Counted from the stretch's first letter, positions 7,661 through 16,245 are shown. The stretch is 64,000 bases of DNA from Paenibacillus helianthi (GCF_001909055.1 NZ_LVWI01000049.1:1-64000), one strand, 5' to 3'. Notes: generated by a model from the sequence alone, not told the origin. Program-made: numbers and translations.

Positions 7661-7695
7661 GCAAAACGCACAAGCCAATGGCTTGTGCGTTTGCC
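7661..7695 (-). terminator. Terminator of the XRE gene, copy 2 of the repeated hairpin
   Basis: GCAAACGCACAAGCC / GGCTTGTGCGTTTTGC stem with a short loop, immediately after the XRE stop codon at 7701. It is almost the same as the hairpins at 2542 and 29734. Confidence 0.75.
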
Positions 7696-7700
7696 TTGCT

Positions 7701-8033
7701 TCATAATAATTCTTTTAGCACATTTTTAGCCACACGTATCTTCTCATCATTGGAATCACGAAGCATACTTACGATATCCTGAATATCGCTCTCTGCTGAG
7801 GTAATCAAGAAATCCTCATTCTGATACGCAAACAGCTGAACTAAATTAACATCAAGTGATTCTGCTATCTTATGTAAATTCAATAAAGAAACATTCTTCT
7901 CACCACGTTCAATCTGCCCTATGTATGAAAAATGAAATCCGCCCTTTTCCCCAAGCGCTTCTTGCGATAAGCCCCGCTCTTTCCGCAGAGCCCGAATCCG
8001 GGTTCCTACGAGCTTCAATATTTCTTTATCCAT
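7701..8033 (-). CDS. XRE-family HTH regulator
   Basis: Taken from the ATG at 8033 (MDKEILKLVGTRIRALRKER); a GTG 12 bases upstream overlaps the GAGAGG site. 110 residues. HTH domain ~8-65 with GLSQEALGEKGGFHFSYIGQ and IERGEKNVSLLNLHKIAESL, of the SinR/phage-repressor type. The C-terminal ~40 residues are acidic and helical and may dimerise. It is divergent, with a gap of about 145 bp, from a HEPN-like gene. Remnants of this gene occur at 2.6 kb and 36.6 kb, so the unit has spread within the island. Confidence 0.88.
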   Translation of the reverse strand: MDKEILKLVGTRIRALRKERGLSQEALGEKGGFHFSYIGQIERGEKNVSLLNLHKIAESLDVNLVQLFAYQNEDFLITSAESDIQDIVSMLRDSNDEKIRVAKNVLKELL

Positions 8034-8178
8034 CACGTTATTCACCTCTCCATGTCAAAAGTGTAGACAAGTTTCCTAAAGGTAAACACCAATGAATGAA
8101 TATCATTATATATTTTAATATTTATAAGTATTATAATAGTGTAATACTTTTCCAAACTCGGTGTGGGAGGTCTTCACT

Positions 8179-8574
8179 ATGGGAAGAAGCATGCAAGAAA
8201 AAATCAAGGACTATACAGAGCTTGCTCAATATCACATGAAGTTAGCTCATATCATGAAAAATCACAAGCAATATAAAACTGCGTTCTTTCTATGTCATTC
8301 AGCACTCATCTCCATGATTCGTGCTTTATGCATCTATGAGCATAGGACAGAGTTTGGTACAGAGATATCATTAATTGATCTTACGCTGCTTGCACATACG
8401 GATTACAACCCTGGGCTTGAGATTGTAGTGTTTTTGGGTGAGTTGAATTATATCGGCCGATATATTTTTTCGTCTGTGCCAATTTTGAATGCCGATGAAG
8501 ATGGACTCCTATTATTGAACACCTTCGACAACCCTGAATCCGCTTGGAAAATATACCTGTACCAAGCAAAATGA
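8179..8574 (+). CDS. HEPN-like helical protein paired with an XRE regulator
   Basis: The ATG at 8179 follows GGGAGG by 8 bp. 131 residues, mostly helical. The region TAFFLCHSALISMIRALCIY followed by EISLIDLTLLAH and DYNPGLEIVVFLGELNYIGR resembles the helix arrangement of HEPN domains, but the RX4-6H catalytic motif of HEPN RNases is not clearly present. The family is inferred, not certain. A shortened copy lies at 12.77 kb. Divergence from an XRE repressor and repeated occurrence in an island suggest a regulated accessory or toxin-antitoxin-like pair; this is inference. Confidence 0.55.
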   Translation: MGRSMQEKIKDYTELAQYHMKLAHIMKNHKQYKTAFFLCHSALISMIRALCIYEHRTEFGTEISLIDLTLLAHTDYNPGLEIVVFLGELNYIGRYIFSSVPILNADEDGLLLLNTFDNPESAWKIYLYQAK

Positions 8575-8594
8575 TAAATTGAAGGAGAATTGCC

Positions 8595-8785
8595 GTTTGT
8601 TCTGAAGTCTAAGTCCCTGGGCCTTAGAGGCCCTCTGAAGCGGGCAAGATAACGGGACCGGTTAGAAGGGTGTCGCCATTATCTTCAAGCGTGATGGTCA
8701 GATCTTCGAACCAGTCCGTCTAACCGGGTCCCAGATGGCCTTTGATCCTGATTTGATACATTACGGATTCGCTTGGATTTATTGA
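8595..8785 (-). pseudogene. Broken small protein of a conserved unknown family
   Basis: The minus strand reads IRIKGHLGPG, a stop, then TDWFEDLTITLEDNGDTLL and TGPV, then shifts frame into a segment resembling ALHGLLKKVRDLGL. This is the pattern of a widespread ~70-residue protein of unknown function (RIKGHL..W..WFEGLT). At least one nonsense codon and one frameshift make it inactive. Confidence 0.55.
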
Positions 8786-8834
8786 CGGATCGATACCTGC
8801 CTTGATAGGCTTTCAGATCTCCTCAGATATCTTG

Positions 8835-10280
8835 CTAATGATTCAATTTCAATGAACCTATGATCTCATTTAATTCCTTCTGTGCATCCTCTAAAATCTC
8901 TTCATTTGCAGAAGCCGTAATCTCGTAGAAAGATCCATCCACGTCAAAGATAATCACCGTGCATACAAAGTTTTTCCAGCCTTCTTCTTCCGTCTTGTGG
9001 AAAACTAACCTTTTAGCAGGATACCCTTGGAACGTCTCCTCTGTTTCTTCCAATAGGGAGGTTTCGGGGTCCATTAGTAACTGCGTCTTGGTATCCTTAT
9101 AAAATTGATCCAGATTCGTGTCGGGGGTCCGTTCTTGTTAAGAAACCTCGCTTACGACCAATGCGCTCCAACTAAAAGTTTCAATCGCCAGCTTGGCAAA
9201 TTTGGGAAGGTCTTCAATAGCGGTCCAGCCGCCATAGGCGGTGACTTCTACGGTGCCATCTGAGGAAGCAAACCGCTGCTTGCTTCTGATAATAGCTAAT
9301 TTTCGACTGGCGTCCCATTCAACTTTAGCATCTAAGGACTGGGCCACGAACCGCAATGGCACGAAGGTACTACCTGACACGTTTATCGGTGCTACAGCAA
9401 GCGATATCTGCTTTCCGTTAACATCGGCACTTTGCTGACCCAGTTTCATCTTTATCGTAATACCTTCTTTTTCTCCAATTATGGTTTGGGTACCTTCGAT
9501 CCATGAAAGCTTTAAGCCGAGTTTTTCGAATATGGCTCGAAATGGAACCATCACGCTTCCGTCTATTATTAACGGTGAGATATCGAAAGCAACCGGCTCC
9601 CCATCGAGAGAAACTTGAATCTCCTCTGGCTTAGTCCCATCGTTATCTTCCAAATCTACAATGACGCCATTGTTCTCTAGTTTTTTGACAACCTGCTTCG
9701 CCAGCTCATTCAGCGAGTTGTTTACCAAAGATACTTCTCTTAAATTCGGTATCGTTTCAAGCACTTCAATATCCTGGATGAGGTTATCATCCAGATAAAG
9801 ATACTCTAATGTAGGATGATTTTTTAACGGCGTCAAATCTTGGATTTTATTTCCGCTCAGCATGAGCCATTTTAACTTCAATTTCTGAATGGGACTTAGA
9901 TCTACCACCTGATTGTTACTGGCAAGAAGATCGGTCAGCTTATGTAAATTTTTCAACGGCAATAGACTTTTTATCTTGTTATCGTCAACAACCAGATTTT
10001 CCAGAGAAGTTAACCCGGAAAGCGGTGAAAGGTCTGTAATCTGATTCCTGTCAACAGCTAAAAATGTCAGTTTATTCAACTTGGCGAGCGGTGTAATATT
10101 CTTTATCTTTTGGCCGGGCAGAAATAAGCTCTGCATGTTAACGGCATATTCAAGTCCTTGCAAACCGCTGATTTTACCCTTTTCATCCATAGGATACAAA
10201 GATATCAATTTCTGCAAATCACTCGTCTTCACCTCTTTATTAGCCGGCAGCTTTAATTCCACTCGAATGGCTTTCGCCAC
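8835..10280 (-). pseudogene. Leucine-rich-repeat / stalk-domain protein split by a nonsense codon
   Basis: The frame from 10280 encodes 380 residues: seven or so 22-residue leucine-rich repeats (~35-205, pattern LxxLxxLxLxxNxIxDLxPL), then a copper-amine-oxidase-type 'stalk' domain (~220-330, twin motif PLIIDGSVMVPFRAIFEKLG / PINVSGSTFVPLRFVAQSL). It stops at TAA 9138-9140. The same frame is open on the other side of that TAA to 8835, and the two halves together make a PsbP-like domain (DGTVEVTAYGGW ... EERTPDTNLDQFYKDTKTQL). One substitution, probably AAA to TAA, therefore breaks it. The N terminus also lacks the expected signal peptide. Surface-protein remnant. Confidence 0.7.
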
Positions 10281-10432
10281 CTTTTAAGCAACCCGAATGG
10301 GTGATTCTTACTTTTATCGGATTTTTCTCCCAAACTGTTCACCTTTAACGCTGATACGGTTTCTACGAGCGATTTTTAAAAGACACCTAATTCCGGGACC
10401 CAAATTGTGCGATAGACGATTACTTATTGACT

Positions 10433-10483
10433 TGAGAATCATTATCAGTTAAAATTACGATTGCATATTGATAATGATTTTCA
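10433..10483 (+). promoter_or_regulatory. Two Fur boxes before the iron permease
   Basis: TGAGAATCATTATCA (10433-10447) and TGATAATGATTTTCA (10469-10483) each match the 7-1-7 Fur consensus TGATAATNATTATCA with one mismatch. They lie 40-90 bp upstream of the permease start, so repression by Fur with iron is expected. Bases 10281-10430 show nothing else. Confidence 0.85.
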
Positions 10484-10521
10484 TTATTGACACAAACATT
10501 TGCAGCTAAGGTGGATGACAC

Positions 10522-11997
10522 ATGCGTAATCGGTTTTGGATGGCAGGGATTGCAGCCCTGGTTTTGCTCCTATTTATACTTCCTTCTGGGGCTTTTGCTT
10601 CGAGCGCCGGTGTTGAAAATATGACGAAGCTCAAAGTCTACATTGAGCAAGCTCTAGAAAAAGCTCCTACAGATCTGGTATCTTCCAAAAATGTGTATGA
10701 TCAATATCATGATCAATGGCTTAATGTTGAAGATACCATTAAATCAAATTCAATGGATGCTTATCGGGATATCGAAACCCAAATGGGTCAAGTCGAATAT
10801 GCCTATATTACTAATAAGGTTCAAGATGTCCAGAATGGTCTTCAAGGCTTGAAGAAAGTAGCCGAAGACTTTATTGCCGGCAAATATGGAACATCGAACG
10901 ATTCGAAACAGCAAAATTTATCGCTTTCCGATTTCATTGGTCTATTGCAGCACACGAAAGAAAGTATACTTACTCAGGATCAACAAAAATCGCTTCAAGC
11001 GATTTCCAATGCGCGTGAAGCTTGGTTGAGCGTGGAGGGTGTCGTCGTGGCGCAATCTGCGTCACTTTATAGCAACTCTGAACGAGATTTGGTCGTTATC
11101 CAAGCGATGATCAAAGATCAAAAGTTAAATGAGGCGGAAAAGACAGTAAGTAATATGATTGCCTATCTGACGCCTCTTAGTCAAAAATCCGCTTATTCGT
11201 ACTGGGATGCGGCCATGATTCCAATTCGGGAAGGATTAGAAGCTCTTTTGGTCGTCGGCGCGCTTCTTGCTTTCGTGAGTAAATCGAAATCCGGAAAAGG
11301 GAAGACGTGGATCTTATCCGGTGTCGGAGCCGGCCTACTACTAAGCGTTATTTTGGCCGTCATTATTCAGGTCGTTTTCTCATCCGGCGCTTTTGGCCAA
11401 AATAACTTCCTCATTTCTGGTTGGACGGGAGTTTTCGCTGCCGCAATGCTTCTCTACATGAGTTACTGGCTGCACAGCAACTCCAACATTCAGCAGTGGA
11501 ATAAATACATCAAAACCAAAACTGAAAATGCCATGAGTTCCGGACGGATGATCTCGTTAGGGCTCCTATCTTTCTTGGCGGTTTTTCGCGAAGGAACCGA
11601 GACGGTACTGTTCCTCATTGGTATGATCAATCAGATCAGCATTCAGCAACTGCTTCTAGGGATGCTAATTGGATTCGGATTTTTAGCAGTCCTGGCGTTT
11701 TTAATGCTCTATGTTGGTGTCAAATTGCCGATCCGTCCCTTTTTTATCGTCTCAAGCTTGATCGTATTTTACTTGTGCATCAAATTTATGGGTTTGGGGA
11801 TCCACAGCTTGCAGCTTGCGGGGATGTTGCCTGTCTCCAATTCGTCTACGCTGCCGAGCATTGATTTTCTTGCTTTTTACCCTTCTTGGCAAAGCGCTGC
11901 GCCTCAATTGATTGTCACCTTGATCGCCATCGTATTCTTAATCATTAACCGAATTCGCAAAAACAAAGCCAAACCCGAATCGTACACCTTAAATTAA
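10522..11997 (+). CDS. efeU: FTR1/EfeU-family iron permease
   Basis: 491 residues. Signal peptide ~1-27. An extracytoplasmic helical region (~28-235) resembles EfeO-like domains. Seven or so membrane helices follow (~237-480). Two iron-transport motifs are visible: IPIREGLEALLV (~237) and FREGTETVLF (~356), the RExxE signature of FTR1 permeases. It imports iron across the membrane, in EfeUOB systems as Fe(III) after oxidation of Fe(II). Two Fur boxes precede it and a lipoprotein gene follows 23 bp downstream; no EfeB peroxidase is present. AAGGTGG is the ribosome binding site. Confidence 0.88.
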   Translation: MRNRFWMAGIAALVLLLFILPSGAFASSAGVENMTKLKVYIEQALEKAPTDLVSSKNVYDQYHDQWLNVEDTIKSNSMDAYRDIETQMGQVEYAYITNKVQDVQNGLQGLKKVAEDFIAGKYGTSNDSKQQNLSLSDFIGLLQHTKESILTQDQQKSLQAISNAREAWLSVEGVVVAQSASLYSNSERDLVVIQAMIKDQKLNEAEKTVSNMIAYLTPLSQKSAYSYWDAAMIPIREGLEALLVVGALLAFVSKSKSGKGKTWILSGVGAGLLLSVILAVIIQVVFSSGAFGQNNFLISGWTGVFAAAMLLYMSYWLHSNSNIQQWNKYIKTKTENAMSSGRMISLGLLSFLAVFREGTETVLFLIGMINQISIQQLLLGMLIGFGFLAVLAFLMLYVGVKLPIRPFFIVSSLIVFYLCIKFMGLGIHSLQLAGMLPVSNSSTLPSIDFLAFYPSWQSAAPQLIVTLIAIVFLIINRIRKNKAKPESYTLN

Positions 11998-12020
11998 ACT
12001 TACAACTGGAGGACTTACCA

Positions 12021-12401
12021 ATGACACGATTTCCAACATTACTTACTGCTTCGTTCCTTGCTCTTACTCTAATTCTCTCCGGATGCGGATCCAAAGCAAC
12101 GGAAGATCCGGCTAAAAAAGGCGCGAATGATTTGATCAGTGTTACGAACGATATAAAAAAGGAAATCGATGCAGGAAACGATACGAAAGTAAAAGAACTT
12201 GGTCCAAAGCTGGAGGAAACTTGGGCTACTTTCGAGGATAGCGTAAAAACTAATTACGCGGACGACTACGAGAAAATCGAAGAAAGCTTGAATCCGGAAG
12301 TTGCCGCAACGAAAGCAAGCCAGATCGATTCTAAAATCGTAAGCCAACTAAACGACAACCTGAATAAAACGCTGACTGAATTGGTACAAAAAATGAAGTA
12401 A
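12021..12401 (+). CDS. Lipoprotein partner of the iron permease
   Basis: 126 residues. Signal peptide with lipobox LILSGC (Cys ~22), so it is anchored on the outer face of the membrane. The mature part is a helical domain (~30-125) like the extracytoplasmic helical region of the permease before it: short charged helices with DAGNDTKVKELGPKLEETW and DDYEKIEESLNPE. Its position 23 bp after the FTR1 gene, its GGAGG site and the shared terminator indicate one Fur-controlled operon. It may bind iron or shape the permease complex; that role is inferred. Confidence 0.75.
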   Translation: MTRFPTLLTASFLALTLILSGCGSKATEDPAKKGANDLISVTNDIKKEIDAGNDTKVKELGPKLEETWATFEDSVKTNYADDYEKIEESLNPEVAATKASQIDSKIVSQLNDNLNKTLTELVQKMK

Positions 12402-12420
12402 TCCAAACGCAGTTTAGTAA

Positions 12421-12457
12421 AAGCCCACCAAGCCCCTAAAAATGGCCTGGTGGGCTT
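12421..12457 (+). terminator. Terminator of the iron-uptake operon
   Basis: GCCCACCA (12423-12430) pairs with TGGTGGGC (12448-12455), followed by TTCTTGCGTTT. It lies 20 bp after the lipoprotein stop. Confidence 0.8.
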
Positions 12458-12514
12458 CTTGCGTTTAATGATCACTTTCACAATTTCAGGCCTCTGCTTC
12501 CCGCCCAAAAATTC

Positions 12515-12545
12515 GCCCTACTTATGATACGGTTCACCGTAACAT
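12515..12545 (+). repeat. rlmH-3'-end (att-like) direct repeat
   Basis: Bases 12516-12539 are identical, in the same orientation, to 39921-39944 at the end of rlmH, including the core TTATGATACGGTTCACCG. The flank continues ...TAACATCTATAG, resembling the 14.73 kb copy (TATCATCTCTA) and not rlmH itself. It is interpreted as a cassette junction. Confidence 0.7.
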
Positions 12546-12601
12546 CTATAGAATGAAATTGAAGGCCTCACTATTCCTTCATCCCTTAACTCTTTCGCTA
12601 T

Positions 12602-12745
12602 TCACTCCGCACTCTTCCCGCCCTGCGCCAATCTCTCCAAAATCCTTCTTTTACGATACAGCATCCGCGCGGCCTCGGCTACCTCTTCCAGCGCTTTGCG
12701 GTTCGTATACGCACCGAAGAACATGCCCGCTACCGAGATGGCCTG
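12602..12745 (-). pseudogene. EcsC-family C-terminal fragment
   Basis: About 45 residues are readable, ending GKSAE: FGAYTNRKALEEVAEAARML followed by YRKRRILERLA. This resembles the C-terminal end of EcsC-family proteins (GA..N...V.E.A...YRKR.L). The rest of the gene is absent; at the other side the sequence changes to a fragment of the HEPN-like gene. Confidence 0.5.
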
Positions 12746-12764
12746 GAACAGCTTCTTCCAGGGA

Positions 12765-12875
12765 CACAAGGTAGAGCTGGGTTCAGAGATATCGTTAATT
12801 GATCTTTTGCTGCTGATACATAAGGATTTTAATCCTGGGCTGGAGATTGTGGTATTTGTTGTTAACTTGGAAGTT
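12765..12875 (+). pseudogene. Fragment of the HEPN-like gene
   Basis: The plus strand reads LGSEISLIDLLLLIHKDFNP and GLEIVVFV, matching the middle of the intact protein at 8179-8574 (FGTEISLIDLTLLAHTDYNP). Both ends are missing. Bases 12876-13056 hold no recognisable gene. Confidence 0.75.
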
Positions 12876-13056
12876 CGATGTTTTGGACCTAGTCTATCGT
12901 CCTTAAATTCGAAGGTTACTTCGATCCTAAGATTTCTACAACTAACCAATGTAGATTCAACGATAAGGGGATTTCTGCTGAAAAGCAGTCGGCCTCTCAA
13001 AAAGACTTTTCCTTACTTCTGACACGTTCACGCGATGGTTGAAGCGGCAAGTTTTA

Positions 13057-13090
13057 GAGCCGCCCAATACTGGGCGGCTCTTTCTTGTTC
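13057..13090. terminator. Strong hairpin terminator
   Basis: GAGCCGCCCA (13057-13066) pairs perfectly with TGGGCGGCTC (13071-13080) across ATAC, followed by TTTCTTGTTCTTTT. Confidence 0.8.
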
Positions 13091-13097
13091 TTTTATG

Positions 13098-13372
13098 TTA
13101 GGCTGAACGATTAGCAAGGAAGACAGCGATATACGGGTCAGCAATACGAAAATCATTTCCACGATTAACCAACATGCAAAATTGATTATTTCGTTGATCG
13201 ATTAGTCCAACACCAGAGAACAAATACTCTTTGTGTTCAATGACCAATCTGTACGCGGAATACCCCCATCGCAGAGTCTGCCGTCCGGGCATTTATGTAC
13301 GCCATAATCTGACTGCTGCCGCTGTTGGTTTCGCCCCCGCCATCATATCGCCAGAACCATCCCTTTGGCTAC
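13098..13372 (-). pseudogene. Unrecognised broken coding remnant
   Basis: Two overlapping minus-strand frames look protein-like but do not join. One contains PKGWFWRYDGGGETNSGSSQ (upstream part); the other contains EYLFSGVGLIDQRNNQF and ends FLANRSA at 13098. A frameshift near 13250 separates them. I do not recognise the family. Confidence 0.35.
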
Positions 13373-14641
13373 CTACACAATCTCTTTATTAAAATGTCCT
13401 CTTGTGTCTGTTTCCTGATTAAAGACAGCATTTTTCATTGAGCCATTTAATTTACCTGACGCCATATTAATGACTTTCACAACCTGCTCTTTGGATTCAA
13501 CTGTGAAGTTTAATCTGAGCGCCTCGATTCCTTTGATGTTTGGTAGCTCATCTAAAAGATTAAGCGTCTTCCCATTAAGGAGAGTCGTTGTACAATCATT
13601 ATGGGAAATGATAGGGAACGATCCGTGCTCATCTTTTAACTCATAGCTCTTCGTTTTGCAAATTCTGCATTGATTCATTTTTTTCATCGGACAATATTTT
13701 GTAAACATCAAAGGAACCCTACCATATACAATCATTTCTAGTGCAGGATAGCCGTCATTTTCTTCATAATAAGCATTCATTAAATCTTCAATTTGGCTCT
13801 TATTCAATTCATAGGATAAAGTGACTCGTTTTGCACCTAATTTATATAATTCATAGCAACTAGTAGCATTAACAACATTTAGAGAATAGTCCGTAACAAA
13901 CGGATTCGTTTCTCTGTAGTGATAAATTCCACCATATCCTCCGATGAGTAGCTGCCCTTCTTTTTCCTTATAATCAATCTGATTTCTTCTAACAACGTTT
14001 TTAAAATAGATCTCCTTAATTCCACAGCTCACGCAAGCATCGTACTGCTCCTTAGTCGTTACAGAGGCCGTAAGGTATGGTTCTTCAGGGGCAAAGCTTA
14101 TTTTTTCTTTTGCTTCCAAAGCCTTGGTTCGTTTCTTTTGGCTGTTAAGCTTCAAGTCATATAAGCCCAGTACAATATCCCTTCTTGCTGCATTTAACAG
14201 TTTAGCTGGAATAAACGCATTGCATTCTTCATATTCCACATGATTAAGTTCGAATATCGTATCATTTAATCTTGAAAATTGCTTGATTACCTGGTCTTTC
14301 GTTGTTGGATTATTAATGGCTTCGCCTAGTATTTCCTCGCTTTCATATGAATAATTAAAGCCTAAGCCCTCCGCATCTATGAAAAGCTTTGAATCTGGAC
14401 ATGCATATACTCTAATATCTATAACCTTTGCATTTGTTGTCTGCAGTTCAAATGCTGCCAATGTCAACCGTCTACGTCGGATGTACTCAGATAACGATAC
14501 TCCAGTAATATACGGAAACATTCTTTGAAAATGATAAGTAGAGCAACAGGCTCTCTGAGCTATTTCATCATATGAGATATTGTCCGCCAGATTTGCTTCG
14601 ATATATTCCATGGCGCTAATCATCCTGTCCAACCAATCCAT
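13373..14641 (-). CDS. Chimeric ORF: AraC HTH fused to C-terminal half of a U32 peptidase
   Basis: The ATG at 14641 follows GGGAGGG by 7 bp. 422 residues. Residues 1-~75 are an AraC-type HTH N terminus (MDWLDRMISAMEYIEANLAD, then SYDEIAQRACCSTYHFQRMF). From ~78 the sequence switches in frame to peptidase U32 and stays with it to the end, almost identical to residues ~405-747 of the intact gene at 27406-29649. The joint lies at about 14415, where both parents share AATATC. The AraC ligand domain and second HTH, and the U32 N-terminal catalytic half, are missing. The reading frame and promoter end are intact, so a protein may be made, but neither parental activity is expected. Confidence 0.8.
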   Translation of the reverse strand: MDWLDRMISAMEYIEANLADNISYDEIAQRACCSTYHFQRMFPYITGVSLSEYIRRRRLTLAAFELQTTNAKVIDIRVYACPDSKLFIDAEGLGFNYSYESEEILGEAINNPTTKDQVIKQFSRLNDTIFELNHVEYEECNAFIPAKLLNAARRDIVLGLYDLKLNSQKKRTKALEAKEKISFAPEEPYLTASVTTKEQYDACVSCGIKEIYFKNVVRRNQIDYKEKEGQLLIGGYGGIYHYRETNPFVTDYSLNVVNATSCYELYKLGAKRVTLSYELNKSQIEDLMNAYYEENDGYPALEMIVYGRVPLMFTKYCPMKKMNQCRICKTKSYELKDEHGSFPIISHNDCTTTLLNGKTLNLLDELPNIKGIEALRLNFTVESKEQVVKVINMASGKLNGSMKNAVFNQETDTRGHFNKEIV

Positions 14642-14684
14642 CGTTTTCCCTCCCTTCAAGATAAATTTTATCGGAGATAAGAAG

Positions 14685-14754
14685 TGAATGCCGTGCATTC
14701 TCTGCACAAAAAAGTCAGCAAAAAACTTGCCCCTACTTATGATACGGTTCACCG
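14685..14754 (+). repeat. rlmH-3'-end (att-like) direct repeat with subterminal hairpin
   Basis: Bases 14731-14754 are identical to 39921-39944 in rlmH. The identity extends left through AACTTGCCC to give about 31 shared bases. At 14692-14706 a short hairpin GTGCATTCTCTGCAC and AAGTCAGCA precede it, shared with the 7.45 kb copy. It lies just upstream of the AraC/U32 chimera, as a cassette end would. Confidence 0.75.
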
Positions 14755-15230
14755 TATCATCTCTAACGCGAAATCATTTGTTGTTTTTTCTATGTATTTT
14801 TAATAGCGCGAAATCAAGAAGCACCCTCTTAGGGTGCCCTTATTGTCCTTCTATGTTTTGCTTGCTAAGCGACTCTATTCAGCATCATCGCGGCTTGCAC
14901 TGTGTCAGCCGGTAGATTGCTAGGAATGTTGTTATACAAGTATTGTACCGCCGTGCACCGCGTGCGGCGGGATCGAGTCCACTTCTATCCAAGCGACGAA
15001 GTACTCGGAGATCAGACCCATGAGCCTGATCATGCCCCTTGCCCTCCTTCAACACGCTGACCACACCGTACGCCGCCCGCATGGCTCACGACCGCCACAC
15101 CATTAGAAGACACGTACTAGCCCAACCGGGGTTGCGGTGCCCAATCAGTCACCTCAAAGACGGTGGCCGCGTCTCATTCCACCCTCCGGTCAAGCCGTAG
15201 GGCAGGCTCAGCCTTGAAACGCTCTTGGGA
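14755..15230. other. Intergenic region with hairpin and GC-rich remnant
   Basis: GCACCCT-CTT-AGGGTGC (14822-14838) is a small hairpin that could act as a terminator; a related GGGTGCCCT block lies near 5812. Bases ~14930-15220 are clearly more GC-rich than the surroundings. Minus-strand phrases such as LISEYFVAWIEVDSIPPHAV look protein-like but no intact gene exists. Probably foreign debris. Confidence 0.35.
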
Positions 15231-16175
15231 CTAGATGGCATTCTGCTGTTCCAGCCATCTCAAAATCGCTTGGTTTGTTTCTTCCGGCTTTTCTTCCTGG
15301 ATCCAATGACCGCAATCCAGATTGACCACTTCCACATAGGGCACGAACTTTGTCAGGTTTTCAGACTTCGCAACCACATCCCGGTCGCCGTAGATCATGA
15401 GGGTCGGCTGCTGGATGATTGGGTTCACTTTCGCCAATAACCGCCAGTTGCGGTCAAGGTTCCTGTACCAATTTATGCTGCCCGTGAATCCTGATGTTTC
15501 AAAAGCGGAGACGTAAACGGCCAGCTCACTTTCGCTCATTACGGGCTCACCGAGCGGTGTTTCTGCTCTGGCGAGATTGATCAACGCCATACCTGGCTCA
15601 GGTGCTCTGAGAGGCTCGTTCTTCCGGTACAGGTTGCGAAGGAACCTGTATGTATTGTCTTCGAATACGGCGTCCGCGACGCCTGGCTGTCGATTGAAGT
15701 GGACGAAATAGAAATCGCCGCCAAGTATTTCTTCCATGAACTCGATCCAGGGTTTTTCTCCGCGCTCTTGGTAAGGCAAGCTCAGATTTATCACTTTATT
15801 GACGCGGTTTGGATGCAACAAGGTCAGTCCCCAAACGACAAATGCACCCCAGTCATGACCGACAAAGGTAGCGTCCTCGTATCCATAGTGATCGAGAAGC
15901 GCGATGAGATCACCTGACAAGTGTTCAATGTCATAGTCTGTTACTTCGGGCGGACGGGATGAGTTGCTGTAACCCCGCTGGTTGGGGACGATGACATGGT
16001 AGCCCGCTGCGGCAAGGGCGGCCATCTGATGGCGCCAAGAAAAGGCATGCTCTGGCCAGCCGTGGCAGAGTACAATAGGTTTTCCAGCGTTTTCTCGGCC
16101 TGCTTCAAACACTTCGAGTTCCACACCATTGACTGAGATAAGGGTGGGCTTGGGAAAATCGGTTGGATTAAACAT
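15231..16175 (-). CDS. Alpha/beta-hydrolase, epoxide-hydrolase type
   Basis: The ATG at 16175 follows GGAGG; longer frames run into the divergent promoter. 314 residues, the usual length. HGWPEHAFSWRHQ is the HGxP oxyanion motif (~45). GHDWGAFVVW (~108) carries the nucleophile Asp expected for epoxide hydrolases and haloalkane dehalogenases. Tyr-bearing cap residues lie near 150 and 235. DRDVVAKSE (~255) and CGHWIQEEKPEE (~285) supply the acid and catalytic His. It hydrolyses epoxides to diols; the substrate is unknown. It is divergent from a WYL regulator with a palindrome between them. Confidence 0.88.
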   Translation of the reverse strand: MFNPTDFPKPTLISVNGVELEVFEAGRENAGKPIVLCHGWPEHAFSWRHQMAALAAAGYHVIVPNQRGYSNSSRPPEVTDYDIEHLSGDLIALLDHYGYEDATFVGHDWGAFVVWGLTLLHPNRVNKVINLSLPYQERGEKPWIEFMEEILGGDFYFVHFNRQPGVADAVFEDNTYRFLRNLYRKNEPLRAPEPGMALINLARAETPLGEPVMSESELAVYVSAFETSGFTGSINWYRNLDRNWRLLAKVNPIIQQPTLMIYGDRDVVAKSENLTKFVPYVEVVNLDCGHWIQEEKPEETNQAILRWLEQQNAI

Positions 16176-16219
16176 TAAATCAAAACCTCCTTCTTGTGAT
16201 ACATGTAGTATAATGGATA

Positions 16220-16245
16220 AACGGTGACATCTTATTGTCACCGTT
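16220..16245. promoter_or_regulatory. Perfect inverted repeat between hydrolase and WYL regulator
   Basis: AACGGTGACA (16220-16229) and TGTCACCGTT (16236-16245) are exact complements across 6 bp. It sits in the 100-bp divergent promoter region and is the likely operator of the WYL regulator, controlling both directions. Confidence 0.7.

Noticed and set aside
12696..13022. 108-codon plus-strand frame as an intact gene
   Set aside because: Only the middle matches the HEPN-like protein; its beginning is antisense to an EcsC-like fragment and its end is unrelated.
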